The notes under the pieces are model-generated. The model saw only the letters and a program-made list of their open reading frames with translations. It did not search any database and had not been told where the DNA came from. A stretch of 64,000 nt of DNA from Nocardioides sp. CER19 (lineage in GTDB: Bacteria > Actinomycetota > Actinomycetes > Propionibacteriales > Nocardioidaceae). The stretch is taken from contig NZ_JARVWS010000001.1 in assembly GCF_029846275.1 (NCBI RefSeq), positions 992,001 to 1,056,000 of the forward strand, in the 5' to 3' direction. This document shows positions 18,897 to 27,358 of the stretch, in pieces (the first letter of the stretch is position 1; each line of letters begins with the position of its first letter). The position numbers were made by a program, and so were the translations under genes.

Positions 18897-20081
18897 GTGA
18901 CTGATCGGACCTTCTCCTACCAGCCGGGCGGCTGGTTCGGGATCGTGGGCGAGCACGCCACCGTGCTGCTGCCCGGCACCGAGAAGGCGCGCGCCGGCGC
19001 GCTCTGGGTGCTGGTTGACGACGGGGCCGGTTTCGACGCGGTCCTCGACGCCTTGGTGGCCGACGGATTGTCGTCGCTGCCGGGCTTCCTGCTGCTCGGG
19101 ACCGACGGCGAGACGACCAGGGTCGTCATCCGTGGCGACGCCGAGGCGACGTTCGAGGCCGCCGAGGGCACGGTGCACGTCGCCGGCTCCGGCGGCTCGA
19201 TGTGGGTCGAGCGGGTGCTCCACGAGGTCAGCCACCTCTCGGTGACGCTCCCGGACGAGGTCCCGGACGGTCCGGAGCTGACCGTCACCGCCGGTCTCGT
19301 CCGCCTCGCCTCGCTCGAGTCGCCCAGTCACGCCGCCGCTCCGGCGCCGCGGCCCCCCGCACCGCCGGTCCCCTCGGCACCGCCGGCCCCGCCAGCCCCC
19401 AGGCTCGAGCTGGTCCCGGATCCGCTCACCGACGACCTGGACCTGCCCCCGCACCACGACGAGGCGCCGACCGACGAGAACGTGCTCGGCGAGCCGCCGG
19501 CGTGGACGCCGCCGACGGCGGTGCCCCCGCCGCCGCCGCCCATCGTGCCGGTGATGCCGCCGCCTCCGCCGCCGACCATCCCCCCGCCGCCCCCGCCGCC
19601 CGCGCCGCCGGCGCCGCCGGCCTGGGCCGACGAGCTCACGGAGCAGATCCCGGCGACCCCGCCCGCGCCGGAGTTCGAGTCCGAGCCGGAGCCGGAACCT
19701 GAGGACGAGCCGTCCTGGGAGCGTCCGGGCGCGGTGGCGCACCTGTCGTTCTCCAGCGGTGCCGAGATCGACGTGGAGCGCCTGGTCGTCATCGGCCGGG
19801 CGCCCGACGCCGGGCGGTTCCCGGCCCACGAGGAGCCGATGCTCGTGACGGTGCCGAGTCCCCACTCGGAGATCTCCTCGACCCACGTCGAGGTGCGCCC
19901 CGGCACGGGCGACGACCACGGCACGGCCGTCGTCACCGACCTCGGCTCGACCAACGGCACGCTGCTCGTGCAGCCGGGTCAGCGGCCGGAGGAGCTGCGG
20001 GCCGGCGTACCCGTCGTCCTGCAGATCGGCGCCATGATCGACCTCGGCGACGGACTCACGATCCGGGTCACCGAGGCCTGA
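18897..20081 (+). CDS. FHA domain protein with proline-rich linker
   Basis: The 394-residue protein has an N-terminal domain of unknown type (residues 1-135, start VTDRTFSYQPGGWFGIVG). A proline-rich linker of about 110 residues (about 145-255) includes runs of six or more prolines. A C-terminal forkhead-associated domain follows (about 290-394). The FHA phosphothreonine-binding signatures are VVIGRAPD, the SSTHVEV segment and DLGSTNGTLL. FHA domains bind phosphothreonine peptides, often substrates of Pkn-type kinases; no kinase gene lies in the window. The GTG at 18897 is preferred; an in-frame ATG at 18888 would add three residues. It is divergent from the helicase-C gene across 42 bases. 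Confidence 0.85.
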   Translation: MTDRTFSYQPGGWFGIVGEHATVLLPGTEKARAGALWVLVDDGAGFDAVLDALVADGLSSLPGFLLLGTDGETTRVVIRGDAEATFEAAEGTVHVAGSGGSMWVERVLHEVSHLSVTLPDEVPDGPELTVTAGLVRLASLESPSHAAAPAPRPPAPPVPSAPPAPPAPRLELVPDPLTDDLDLPPHHDEAPTDENVLGEPPAWTPPTAVPPPPPPIVPVMPPPPPPTIPPPPPPPAPPAPPAWADELTEQIPATPPAPEFESEPEPEPEDEPSWERPGAVAHLSFSSGAEIDVERLVVIGRAPDAGRFPAHEEPMLVTVPSPHSEISSTHVEVRPGTGDDHGTAVVTDLGSTNGTLLVQPGQRPEELRAGVPVVLQIGAMIDLGDGLTIRVTEA

Positions 20082-20104
20082 GCGCCAGCCCCGGGTGCGG
20101 GGGG

Positions 20105-20839
20105 TCAGTCCTTCTTCGCCGGCTCCGCGATGTCGTCGAAGACAGCGGGCCGGTGGATGATCCGCGCGTGGCCGAGCGGCCACACCAGGGCGACGACCTT
20201 GCCGACCACGAGGTCGGTCGAGACGTAGGCGTCGTTCTTGTCGCAGTCGGGGCCGTCATCGGCGGTGCACAGGTGGAACGAGCTGTCCGCCGACTCGTCC
20301 CGGTTGTCGCCCATCACGAAGAGCTTGCCCTTCGGGACGGTCGCCGACCAGCCGGAGCAGCCCGCCATCGGCCCGTCGCAGTCCTGCTGCGGGTCGATGA
20401 AGGAGTCCTCGGCGAGCGGCGTGCCGTTGACCGTGATCCGCCCCTCCTTGTCGCAGCAGACGACGGTGTCGCCGCCGACTCCGATCACCCGCTTCACGAG
20501 GTGACCGCCTGAGGGGTAGAGGCCGATCTTGGCGAGGGTCTTCGCGAAGACCCCGGACGGGCCGGCGTCCTCGTTCTCGTCGAGCCAGTCACCCGGGTCC
20601 TCGAAGACGATGATGTCGCCGCGCTGCGGGCCGCCGCGCCAGTACGACGGCTTCTCGACGAGGATCCGGTCGTTGACCTTCAGCCCCGGCTCCATCGAGC
20701 CGGACGGGATGTAGAACGCCTGGACGAAGAACGTCTTGACGATGACCGCGAGCCCGACCGCGACGACCAGGAGGATGACCGTCTCCCGGATGACCTTCCA
20801 GGAGCCGCTGGTCGCGCCGGTGCGCTCGTCAGTTGTCAC
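20105..20839 (-). CDS. lepB: Signal peptidase I
   Basis: This 244-residue membrane protease removes signal peptides from exported preproteins. One N-terminal membrane helix (about residues 17-38) anchors it, with the catalytic domain outside. The serine nucleophile is in FYIPSGSMEPGL and the general-base lysine in LVKRVIGVGGD. Box E is present as FVMGDNRDESADS. An inserted segment with two Cys pairs is typical of actinobacterial enzymes. The GTG at 20839 has TAGGGT (20846-20851) 6 bases upstream, so the mRNA is probably leaderless. It converges with the FHA gene and diverges from the HAD gene. Confidence 0.93.
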   Translation of the reverse strand: MTTDERTGATSGSWKVIRETVILLVVAVGLAVIVKTFFVQAFYIPSGSMEPGLKVNDRILVEKPSYWRGGPQRGDIIVFEDPGDWLDENEDAGPSGVFAKTLAKIGLYPSGGHLVKRVIGVGGDTVVCCDKEGRITVNGTPLAEDSFIDPQQDCDGPMAGCSGWSATVPKGKLFVMGDNRDESADSSFHLCTADDGPDCDKNDAYVSTDLVVGKVVALVWPLGHARIIHRPAVFDDIAEPAKKD

Positions 20840-20950
20840 AGCGGGACCCTAGAGGATGCGCCCAAGGCTGTCGCTGACCCGCGTCGTCGCCGGCGCGGGC
20901 GTCGTGCTCCTGATGTGGCTGCGCCGGAGGCGGCGTCTAGCATCGTCGCC

Positions 20951-21601
20951 GTGAACGAGTCGGGGCAGCTGGTGGTGGGGTTCGACCTCGACATGACCCT
21001 CATCGACACGGTGCCGGGCTTCCGTGACGTCCTCGTGGCGCTGGGCGACGAGCTCGGCGTCGAGTTCCCGGTCGAGGAGATGACCTCCAAGCTCGGGCCG
21101 CCGCTCGACATCCTGCTGGCGCCCTACCTGCCGGCGGACCAGATCGCGGCGGCCGGCGAGCGCTTCCGCTCGCTCTATCCCGACCACGCGATCACGAACG
21201 TGCCGGCGTTCGCCGGTGCGCACGACGCGCTCGCGGCGGTCCGCAAGCACGCGGGTCGGGTGGTGGTCGTGACCGGTAAGTACGCCGCCAACGCCCAGCT
21301 CCACGTCGACCACGTCGGCTTCGAGATCGACCACCTCGAGGGCTGGGTGTGGGGCGTCGGCAAGGCCGACGTACTCATGCGTGAGGGCGCCAGCATCTAC
21401 GTCGGCGACCACGTCCACGACGTCGAGGGCGCCCTCGCGGCCGGTGTCGTCAGCGTCTCGGTCCTGACCGGCGGTTGCACCCGAGCCGAGCTCGAGGACG
21501 CGGGTACCCACGTCATCCTCGACGACCTCTCGCAGTTCCCGGCATGGCTCGACGGCCACCTCGCTGGAACGAGCGAGCGCCGCCCGCAGTCGCTCGGCTA
21601 G
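20951..21601 (+). CDS. HAD-family phosphatase
   Basis: A 216-residue haloacid-dehalogenase-type hydrolase. Motif I is FDLDMTLIDT (nucleophile Asp and acid-base Asp), motif II VVVVTGKY, motif III Lys in GVGKADVL and motif IV IYVGDHVHD. A small helical cap follows motif I, as in phosphoglycolate-phosphatase-like members. The substrate is not evident. The GTG at 20951 was chosen over an upstream in-frame ATG at 20915 because TAGCAT (20938-20943) lies exactly 7 bases before it and the extra residues resemble no HAD protein. It is divergent from lepB. Confidence 0.85.
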   Translation: MNESGQLVVGFDLDMTLIDTVPGFRDVLVALGDELGVEFPVEEMTSKLGPPLDILLAPYLPADQIAAAGERFRSLYPDHAITNVPAFAGAHDALAAVRKHAGRVVVVTGKYAANAQLHVDHVGFEIDHLEGWVWGVGKADVLMREGASIYVGDHVHDVEGALAAGVVSVSVLTGGCTRAELEDAGTHVILDDLSQFPAWLDGHLAGTSERRPQSLG

Positions 21602-21668
21602 GCTCTGTCGACCCGGACGTGGTCGATCGCCGGGAGCAACGTCACGCGAGCAAGAAGAGGTCAGTCCG

Positions 21669-22067
21669 GTGCCCACTGGCAAGGTGAAGTGGTTCGACGC
21701 GGAGAAGGGTTTCGGCTTCCTGTCCCAGGAAGACGGTCCTGACGTCTACGTCCACGCCGACGCCCTCCCGGCCGGCGTTGCCAAGACGCTCAAGGCCGGA
21801 ACCCGCGTCGAGTTCGGCATCGCCCAGGGCCGTCGCGGTGACCAGGCGCTCCAGGTGCACATCCTCGACAAGCAGCCCTCGGTGTCGCGCAACGTCGCGG
21901 CCGCCAAGCGGCGCAAGCCCGAGGAGATGACCCTCATCGTCGAGAACGTCATCAAGCTGCTCGAGGACATCCGCGAGGGCTACGAGCACGGGCGCCCGCC
22001 GAGCCGCGACCTCGCGAAGAAGGTCAGCCCCGCTCTGCGCGTGCTCGCGGACGAGTTCGAGCTCTGA
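21669..22067 (+). CDS. Cold-shock domain protein with C-terminal extension
   Basis: The 132-residue product begins with a complete cold-shock domain of about 65 residues. The RNA-binding motifs read GKVKWFDAEKGFGFLS (RNP1) and DVYVHADAL (RNP2, in place of the common VFVHYS). A charged extension of about 65 residues follows, predicted helical (EEMTLIVENVIKLLEDIREG). It resembles the longer CspB-type proteins of actinobacteria (M. tuberculosis Rv0871). Such proteins bind single-stranded RNA or DNA and act as RNA chaperones. Start is GTG at 21669 with an AGAAGAGG ribosome-binding site. Its 3' side runs into palindromic repeat copy B. Confidence 0.9.
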   Translation: MPTGKVKWFDAEKGFGFLSQEDGPDVYVHADALPAGVAKTLKAGTRVEFGIAQGRRGDQALQVHILDKQPSVSRNVAAAKRRKPEEMTLIVENVIKLLEDIREGYEHGRPPSRDLAKKVSPALRVLADEFEL

Positions 22068-22078
22068 CCGCTCGCTGC

Positions 22079-22168
22079 ATGCCCATCGAGGTATGCAGCC
22101 GAAGGTGCACTTCCCGCGCGGAGCTCCGCACGGGAGGTGTCAGCTCGTCTGCATACCTCGATGGGCAT
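22079..22168. repeat. Double-stem palindromic repeat, copy B
   Basis: A 20-bp perfect outer stem is formed by ATGCCCATCGAGGTATGCAG (22079-22098) and its complement (22149-22168). It encloses the 12-bp palindrome GCGGAGCTCCGC, flanked by CCCG and CGGG. The arms share CATCGAGGTATGCAGCCGAA with copy A at 3728-3831, and the centre is identical. The right arm encodes the last residues (RGMQTS) of the MFS gene, so the element appears to have replaced or extended that gene's end. Confidence 0.75.
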
Positions 22169-23546
22169 CCACGCCCCGCGGCCGCGACGCCAGCACGTAG
22201 AGCGCCCACGCGCTGAGTACGGCGCCCGCGACCCCGAGCCCCAAGTGCGCGTGGAGCGGCAGCGCGATGCCCACGAACCCGCCGACGACCCACGCCAGCT
22301 GCAGCGTGGTGTCCGACCGCGCGAACGCCGAGGCCTGGACCGAGCTCGGGATGTGCTCCTGGATCGAGGAGTCGAGCGAGAACTTCGCCAGCGCCTGACC
22401 CAGGCCCGTGACCAGGCCGAGGACCGCGAGCAGCGGCACCGAGTAGAGCAGGGCCGCCGCCAGGGCGACGAGCGCGTCGGCGACCATCACGGCGGAGACG
22501 GCGACCGCGGGCCGGATGCGTCTCACCAGCGAGGCGGCCACGACACCGAGGAAGTTGCCGACGCCGGCCGAGCCGGCGACGATCGCGAGCAGCACCGTCG
22601 ACGACCAGCCCTCGATCGGGTGCTCCTGGAGCAGGAACGCCATGAACATCAGCAGGAAGCCGTAGAGCCACTTGGGCGCGCAGTTGGCCCGCAGTGCGTA
22701 GGACACGGTGGCGGGCATCCGCATGCGCAGCCCGCCCCCGGCGGTGTCGCCCTCCCCGCGGAAGCTGAGCCGGCCCTCGCCCGCGCTCGAGTCGACCTTC
22801 GACGGCAGCCGGATCGCCGCGATGGTGGCCACGACGAAGAGCAGGAAGGCGTAGCGCAGGTCCCAGTCCGGCCCGGCGAGCGAGGCCAGACCGGCCAGCG
22901 GCGCCGAGACCGCGACGCCGACGATGCCGGCCATCGAGACCCGCCCGTTGGCCTTGACGAGGGTGAAGTCGCGGGGGAGCAGCCGGGGTACGGCGGCCGC
23001 CCGTGTGACGCCGTAGGCCTTCGAGGCGACGAGGACGCCGAGCGCCGCCGGGAACATCACCGGCGACTGGTCGGGGAGCGCCCCGGCGAGCACCCAGCAC
23101 AGGAACGCGCGGACGGCCATCGTCGCGCCGATCGCCCACCGGCGGCCGTAGGCGAACCTGTCCAGGAAGGGGCCGATCAGCGGCGCCACGATCGCGAACG
23201 GCAGCATCGTGAGGCCGAGGAAGAGCGCCACGCTCTCGCGGGAGGAGTGGCCGTCGCCGCTCGGTACCTGGAAGAACAGCGAGCCGGCGAGCGAGATCGC
23301 CACCGCGGCGTCGCCGGCGGTGTTGAACGCGTGCATCTCGAGGAGCCGGTTGAGACCCGAGTCGGCGGCCCCCTGGGCGTCGGCCGCCCGCCGGGCCTGC
23401 CGGAACAAGTAGCGGCCGAACCGGCCCACGCCGCGCGCCGACGCTCCGAGCCCGTGGGCGACGCTGCGGCCCGCCGAGCGACCCGGCTCCGCCTGCTCAC
23501 CCGGGTCCGGGTGCCAGTGCTGGTCCTGGTCGTGCTGAGCCGTCAC
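22140..23546 (-). CDS. MFS-type membrane protein (Rv0876c-like)
   Basis: A 468-residue membrane protein. A hydrophilic N-terminal region of about 65 residues is followed by roughly twelve membrane segments. It corresponds in position and layout to M. tuberculosis Rv0876c, which also precedes a DUF3027 gene. Characteristic segments include PLIGPFLDRFAYGRRWAIG and VKANGRVSMAGIVGVAVSAP. Transport substrate is unknown. Start is GTG at 23546. The last six residues come from repeat copy B. It is divergent from the DUF3027 gene (53-base gap) and converges on the cold-shock gene. Confidence 0.82.
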   Translation of the reverse strand: MTAQHDQDQHWHPDPGEQAEPGRSAGRSVAHGLGASARGVGRFGRYLFRQARRAADAQGAADSGLNRLLEMHAFNTAGDAAVAISLAGSLFFQVPSGDGHSSRESVALFLGLTMLPFAIVAPLIGPFLDRFAYGRRWAIGATMAVRAFLCWVLAGALPDQSPVMFPAALGVLVASKAYGVTRAAAVPRLLPRDFTLVKANGRVSMAGIVGVAVSAPLAGLASLAGPDWDLRYAFLLFVVATIAAIRLPSKVDSSAGEGRLSFRGEGDTAGGGLRMRMPATVSYALRANCAPKWLYGFLLMFMAFLLQEHPIEGWSSTVLLAIVAGSAGVGNFLGVVAASLVRRIRPAVAVSAVMVADALVALAAALLYSVPLLAVLGLVTGLGQALAKFSLDSSIQEHIPSSVQASAFARSDTTLQLAWVVGGFVGIALPLHAHLGLGVAGAVLSAWALYVLASRPRGVDAHRGMQTS

Positions 23547-23599
23547 GGCTCCATCCTGCCCGTTCTCACCCCCCGAACTGACACCAGACCGCCAGATGC

Positions 23600-24400
23600 G
23601 TGAAGATGTCGCTCGTGAGCAGCCAGGTGAGCCAGACCGACGAGCCGACCGGGGTCGGCGCGGTCGATGCCGCGCGGACCGCCCTCATCGAGGAGGTCGG
23701 CAGCGCCGACGTCGGCGCACACCTCGGCCACGTCGTCGAGGGACCGGCCGGGGACGACGCCGTCGTCACCCACCTCTTCGCCTGCGAGCGGGCCGGGTAC
23801 GTCGGCTGGCACTGGTCGGTCACGCTCGTCCAGCTCCCGGGTGAGACGCCGACGATCGACGAGCTCGTGCTCATCCCGGGCGACCGGGCGATCGTCGCGC
23901 CCGCCTGGGTCCCCTACCGCGACCGCATCCAGCCCGGCGACCTGTCGCCCGGCGACCTGCTGCCGGTCGCCGACGACGACCCGCGGCTCGTGCCGACGTA
24001 CGCCTTCGGCGACGACCCGCTCGACGCCGACGCCAAGGCCCAGGTCCGCCAGGTCGCCCAGGAGCTCGGCCTCGGCCGGGTCCGCACGCTCTCGATCGAG
24101 GGCCTCGACGGCGCCGCGCAGCGTTGGTACGCCGGCCAGGCCGGCCCGGCGGCGCCCGTCGCCCAGTCGGCGCCGCACCACTGCTACTCCTGCGGCTTCC
24201 TCGTCCGGATCTCCGGCTCGCTCGGCGCCAGCTTCGGCGTGTGCGCCAACGGGGACGCCAACGACGACGGCCGCGTCGTCAGCATGGACCACGGCTGCGG
24301 TGCCCACTCCGAGGTACGCCTGGCGAAGAAGCACGAGCCCAAGCCGCTCCCGGAGCCGGTCGTCGACGAGCTGACGCTCGACCTGCTCGAGACCTTCTGA
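23600..24400 (+). CDS. DUF3027 protein
   Basis: The 266-residue protein matches the DUF3027 family of actinobacteria (M. tuberculosis Rv0877). Signatures include GWHWSVTLVQLPG, ELVLIPGDRAIVAPAWVPY and RIQPGDLSPGDLLP. Near the C-terminus a possible zinc site is formed by HHCYSCGF, the Cys in GVCANGDAND and DHGCGAHSE. Function is unknown. The start is GTG at 23600; an ATG at 23606 is also possible. Gene order with the MFS gene before it and DUF2530 after it is the same as in mycobacteria apart from insertions. Confidence 0.83.
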   Translation: MKMSLVSSQVSQTDEPTGVGAVDAARTALIEEVGSADVGAHLGHVVEGPAGDDAVVTHLFACERAGYVGWHWSVTLVQLPGETPTIDELVLIPGDRAIVAPAWVPYRDRIQPGDLSPGDLLPVADDDPRLVPTYAFGDDPLDADAKAQVRQVAQELGLGRVRTLSIEGLDGAAQRWYAGQAGPAAPVAQSAPHHCYSCGFLVRISGSLGASFGVCANGDANDDGRVVSMDHGCGAHSEVRLAKKHEPKPLPEPVVDELTLDLLETF

Positions 24401-24404
24401 GCCG

Positions 24405-24677
24405 TCAGCGCCGTCCCTGGCGCAGCGCCCGGCGGCGGCAGATCTCGATGCCGATGAGCCCGAGGCCGAAGCCGGCCATGCAGGTCCAGAGCCACCACAC
24501 GCGCCCGGCGTCGGCCAGCCGGTCGTAGAACGGGAGCAGGCCGACGAAGGCCACGGCCCACAGCGCCGTCCCCACGATGAGGGTCCGGACGCCGTCCACG
24601 TCGAGCGGCGCGACGTCGGCGATCAGGTAGGTCTTCTTGCCGATGCGGTGCGCGGCGGGCTCGTCGTACTCCTCCAC
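24405..24677 (-). CDS. DUF2530 small membrane protein
   Basis: About 90 residues with two membrane segments (LIVGTALWAVAFVGLLPF and WWLWTCMAGFGLGLIGIEI) separated by a short loop, and a basic tail ending RRRALRQGRR. This is the DUF2530 pattern (M. tuberculosis Rv0879c). Function unknown. The GTG at 24677 is preferred over a TTG at 24686 because TAGGTT (24685-24690) lies exactly 7 bases before it, matching the leaderless pattern of neighbouring genes. It is convergent with DUF3027 (4-base gap) and divergent from padR. Confidence 0.75.
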   Translation of the reverse strand: MEEYDEPAAHRIGKKTYLIADVAPLDVDGVRTLIVGTALWAVAFVGLLPFYDRLADAGRVWWLWTCMAGFGLGLIGIEICRRRALRQGRR

Positions 24678-24705
24678 GGGGCTCAACCTACCGGCACGGC
24701 CAACT

Positions 24706-24736
24706 ACTCACTGAGTGTATTCATCGTGTGTATAGT
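24706..24736 (+). promoter_or_regulatory. padR promoter and probable auto-operator
   Basis: A perfect inverted repeat ACTCA-C-TGAGT (24706-24716) sits in the -35 region. A TATAGT -10 (24731-24736) lies 7 bases before the padR ATG, so the transcript is probably leaderless. PadR proteins commonly repress their own operon from such a site. The palindrome is seen; its use as the operator is inferred. Confidence 0.55.
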
Positions 24737-24743
24737 CGCCGCC

Positions 24744-25277
24744 ATGAGTGTCGCCCACGTCCTCCTGGGCGTGCTCGCCGACGGTCCGGCCCACGGCTAC
24801 GACCTGAAGCGCGAGCACGACGCGCGCTTCCCCGGTGCCAAGGAGCTGCCGTACGGGCAGGTGTACGCCGCGCTCCAGCGGCTCGAGCGCGACGGGTTCG
24901 TCGAGGTGGCCGAGACGACCCGCGACGGCGGGCCCGAGCGCACGGTCTACGCGGTCACGGCCGAGGGCCGCGGCGAGCTGGCCGGCTGGCTGGAGCAGAC
25001 CGAGCCGGCCGGCCCGTACGCCGCCGACGAGCTGGTCCGCAAGACCGTGACCGCCCTGCGGCTCGGCGCCGACGCGGCCGGTTTCCTCCGACGCCAGCGC
25101 AGCGTCCACCTCGCGCGGATGAAGGTCCTGCTCGCCGAGCTCGACGCGACGACCGACGCGGCCGGGCGGATCGCTGTCGACCACACGATCTCCCACCTCG
25201 ACGCAGATCTGAGGTGGTTGGAAGCCGCGGCGGCGCGGATCGCCGACGGCAGGGCCGAGCGAAGGGCGGGGGCATGA
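24744..25277 (+). CDS. PadR-family transcriptional regulator
   Basis: The 177-residue protein has an N-terminal winged helix (about 1-85) with VLLGVLADGPAHGYDLKRE, LPYGQVYAALQRLERDGFV and GPERTVYAVTAEG, all PadR hallmarks. A C-terminal helical dimerisation domain (about 95-175) contains RRQRSVHLARMKVLLAELD, as in the Vir_act_alpha_C type. It should repress the downstream ABC exporter genes and respond to a small molecule or drug. Start ATG 24744 is set by the -10 element 7 bases upstream. It overlaps the ATPase gene by four bases (ATGA), implying translational coupling. Confidence 0.9.
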   Translation: MSVAHVLLGVLADGPAHGYDLKREHDARFPGAKELPYGQVYAALQRLERDGFVEVAETTRDGGPERTVYAVTAEGRGELAGWLEQTEPAGPYAADELVRKTVTALRLGADAAGFLRRQRSVHLARMKVLLAELDATTDAAGRIAVDHTISHLDADLRWLEAAAARIADGRAERRAGA

Positions 25278-25936
25278 GCGAGGTACTCATCGAGGCGCGG
25301 GGCGTGCGCAAGGCGTACGGCCGCACCGAGGCGCTGCGGGGCGTGAACGTCACCGTCGAGGCGGGGGAGACGGTGGCGATCACGGGGCCGTCGGGCAGCG
25401 GCAAGTCCTCGCTCCTGCTCACGCTGGCCGGCGTCCTGCGGCCCGAGGCCGGCGAGGTGCTCTATGACGGCACCCGCCTCGACGACCTCGACGAGCGCAC
25501 CCGCACGCGGCTGCGGCGACGCCACTTCGGCGTCGTGCTGCAGTTCGGCCAGCTCGTTCCGGAGCTGACCGCCGTGCAGAACGTCGCGCTGCCGCTCCTC
25601 CTCGAGCGCCACGACCGGCGGGCGTCCGAGCGGATCGCGCTCGGCTGGCTCGAGCGCCTCGGCGCCGAGGCTCTCGCCGATGCGCTGCCGGGTGAGCTGT
25701 CCGGCGGCGAGGCGCAGCGGGTGGCCGCCGCCCGGGCGCTGGTGACCGGACCCCGGGTCGTCTTCGCGGACGAGCCGACCGGGGCGCTCGACACCGTTGG
25801 CGGCGAGCACCTGCTCGACGAGCTGATGGGTGCGGTGAAGGAGACCCAGGCGACGTTCCTCCTGGTCACTCATGACAACCGCGTGGCCGCCCGCGCCGAC
25901 CGTGAGATCGTGCTCCGCGACGGAGCGGTGGAGTGA
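25274..25936 (+). CDS. ABC transporter ATPase (LolD/MacB type)
   Basis: A 220-residue ATPase subunit. Walker A GPSGSGKSSL (about residue 40), Q-loop VLQFGQLVPELTA, signature LSGGEAQRVAAARAL, Walker B VVFADEPTGALD and the His switch LLVTHD are intact. The family works with FtsX/MacB-like permeases in export or membrane-stress functions. It overlaps padR by four bases and the permease by four bases (GTGA), so all three form one operon. Because the permease reading frame is interrupted, the transporter may not be functional in this strain. Confidence 0.92.
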   Translation: MSEVLIEARGVRKAYGRTEALRGVNVTVEAGETVAITGPSGSGKSSLLLTLAGVLRPEAGEVLYDGTRLDDLDERTRTRLRRRHFGVVLQFGQLVPELTAVQNVALPLLLERHDRRASERIALGWLERLGAEALADALPGELSGGEAQRVAAARALVTGPRVVFADEPTGALDTVGGEHLLDELMGAVKETQATFLLVTHDNRVAARADREIVLRDGAVE

Positions 25937-27339
25937 TCCGGCTCGGGGTGCGCCTGGCGTTCTCGGGAGGCTGGGGTCGCCCGGCGCTGCTCGCGGCCTG
26001 CACGGCGGTCGTCTCCGGGCTGCTGCTGGTCGCCGTCGCTCTGCTGCGGGTCCGGGGCTACGCCCAGGAGCCGCTGTGGACGGTGGCGGCGGAGCCCGGC
26101 ACGCGTGGCGGCATGGTGTTCGCGGTCGTCATGCTCGGGCTCCCGCCCCTGCTCCTGCTCTACCAGGCGGTCCGACTGGGGACCGCGCGGCGGGAGCGTC
26201 GGCTGGCCGCGCTCCGGCTCGCGGGCGCCACCCCCGGAGAGGTCCGGGCGGTCGGGGCGGTGGAGGTCGGCGTACCCGCCCTCCTCGGCAGCCTGCTCGG
26301 CATCGGCGTCTACCTGCTGCTGCGCCAGCTCCTCGGCACGGGTGAGCAGGCCGCCACGGGCTGGTTCGTCTATGCCGACCCCGGCGACACGGGGTCGGCG
26401 GACTTCCTCGCCTACTCCGGCACCGGACCCGGCCTGGTGCCGACCCTGACGATGCCGTTGTGGTGGCAGTACGTCGCCGTGGTCGGCGGCGTCACGATGC
26501 TCGGCGTGGCCGTCGGCCTGATGGCGGGTCGCGGCGTCCGCGTGACGCCGCTCGGGGTCGTCAGGCGGGCGCCGAAGGGCGCGCCGCGGCCGTGGGGTCT
26601 CCTGCTGGTCGTGGCCGGCCTCGCGGTCGGGGCCGGGCTGATCGGGATGAGCTCGGGCGGCTCGCAGGTCCTCGGCGTCACCTGCGTCGCGCTGCTCCTC
26701 CTGGGCGTGGTCAGCCTGTCGTCGTGGTCGGCCGCCCTCGTCGGCCGTCGGGTCGCGGCGCGGGCGTCTCGCGCGCACGTGCTGCTGGCCGCACGTCGGC
26801 TCGCGACCGACCCGCGGTCGTCCGCGAGAGCGGGCGCCGCGGTCGGCGGCATCGCGCTCGTGGCCGGTGGATCGGCCGGCTTCCTGGCTGACGTGCGCTA
26901 CAGCAACGGCGGTGACTAAGACACCCAGGCCGTGTCGGCCGACCTCCTGGTCCTCGCCCTCCTCGCGGCCGCCCTCCTGGCGGTCGTCGGCTCGCTCGCC
27001 GTCCACGCGGTGGAGTCGCTCCTCGACGGGCGGCCATCGGTCGCCGCGCTCGGCGCGCTCGGAACGACGCGCGAGGTCCTGGTCCGGGCGCAGCGCTGGG
27101 AGGCGGGGCTCGTCACGCTGCCCGTCACGGTGGTGGGGGTGCTGGGCGGTGCGACGCTCTACTACGCGGCGCTCGACGGAGGCGGCGACGTGCCGAACGG
27201 CGGTCTGTGGCTGGCCCTCACGCTCGGCATGCTGGTCGGGACGGTCGCGCTGGTCTGCCTCGCCATCGTCGTGTCGACCTGGCTGACCCGCCCGTGGCTG
27301 CGGCGGGCGGCGTCGCCCCTGAACCTCCGCACGGAGTGA
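25933..27339 (+). pseudogene. FtsX-like ABC permease interrupted by an in-frame TAA
   Basis: The frame opens with GTG at 25933 and codes for an FtsX-type permease with hydrophobic segments at both ends. A TAA at 26917-26919 stops it after 328 residues. The same frame continues without shift: four codons after the stop it reads VSADLLVLALLAAALL, and it remains open with three further membrane segments to the stop at 27337-27339. The joined product would be about 468 residues, normal for this family. TAC (Tyr) to TAA is the simplest single change. Either a true nonsense mutation or a base-calling error is possible. The downstream piece could start at GTG 26932, but half a permease domain is unlikely to work alone. 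Confidence 0.8.
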
Positions 27340-27358
27340 CCTTCGCCCATCCGGAATA

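Noticed and set aside
19340-19630. GC-rich CCG/CCC tract as a DNA repeat element
   Set aside because: It encodes the proline-rich linker of the FHA protein in frame and needs no other explanation.
26905-26935. Programmed frameshift in the ABC permease
   Set aside because: Both parts are in the same frame and no slippery heptamer is visible, so a nonsense change is simpler.
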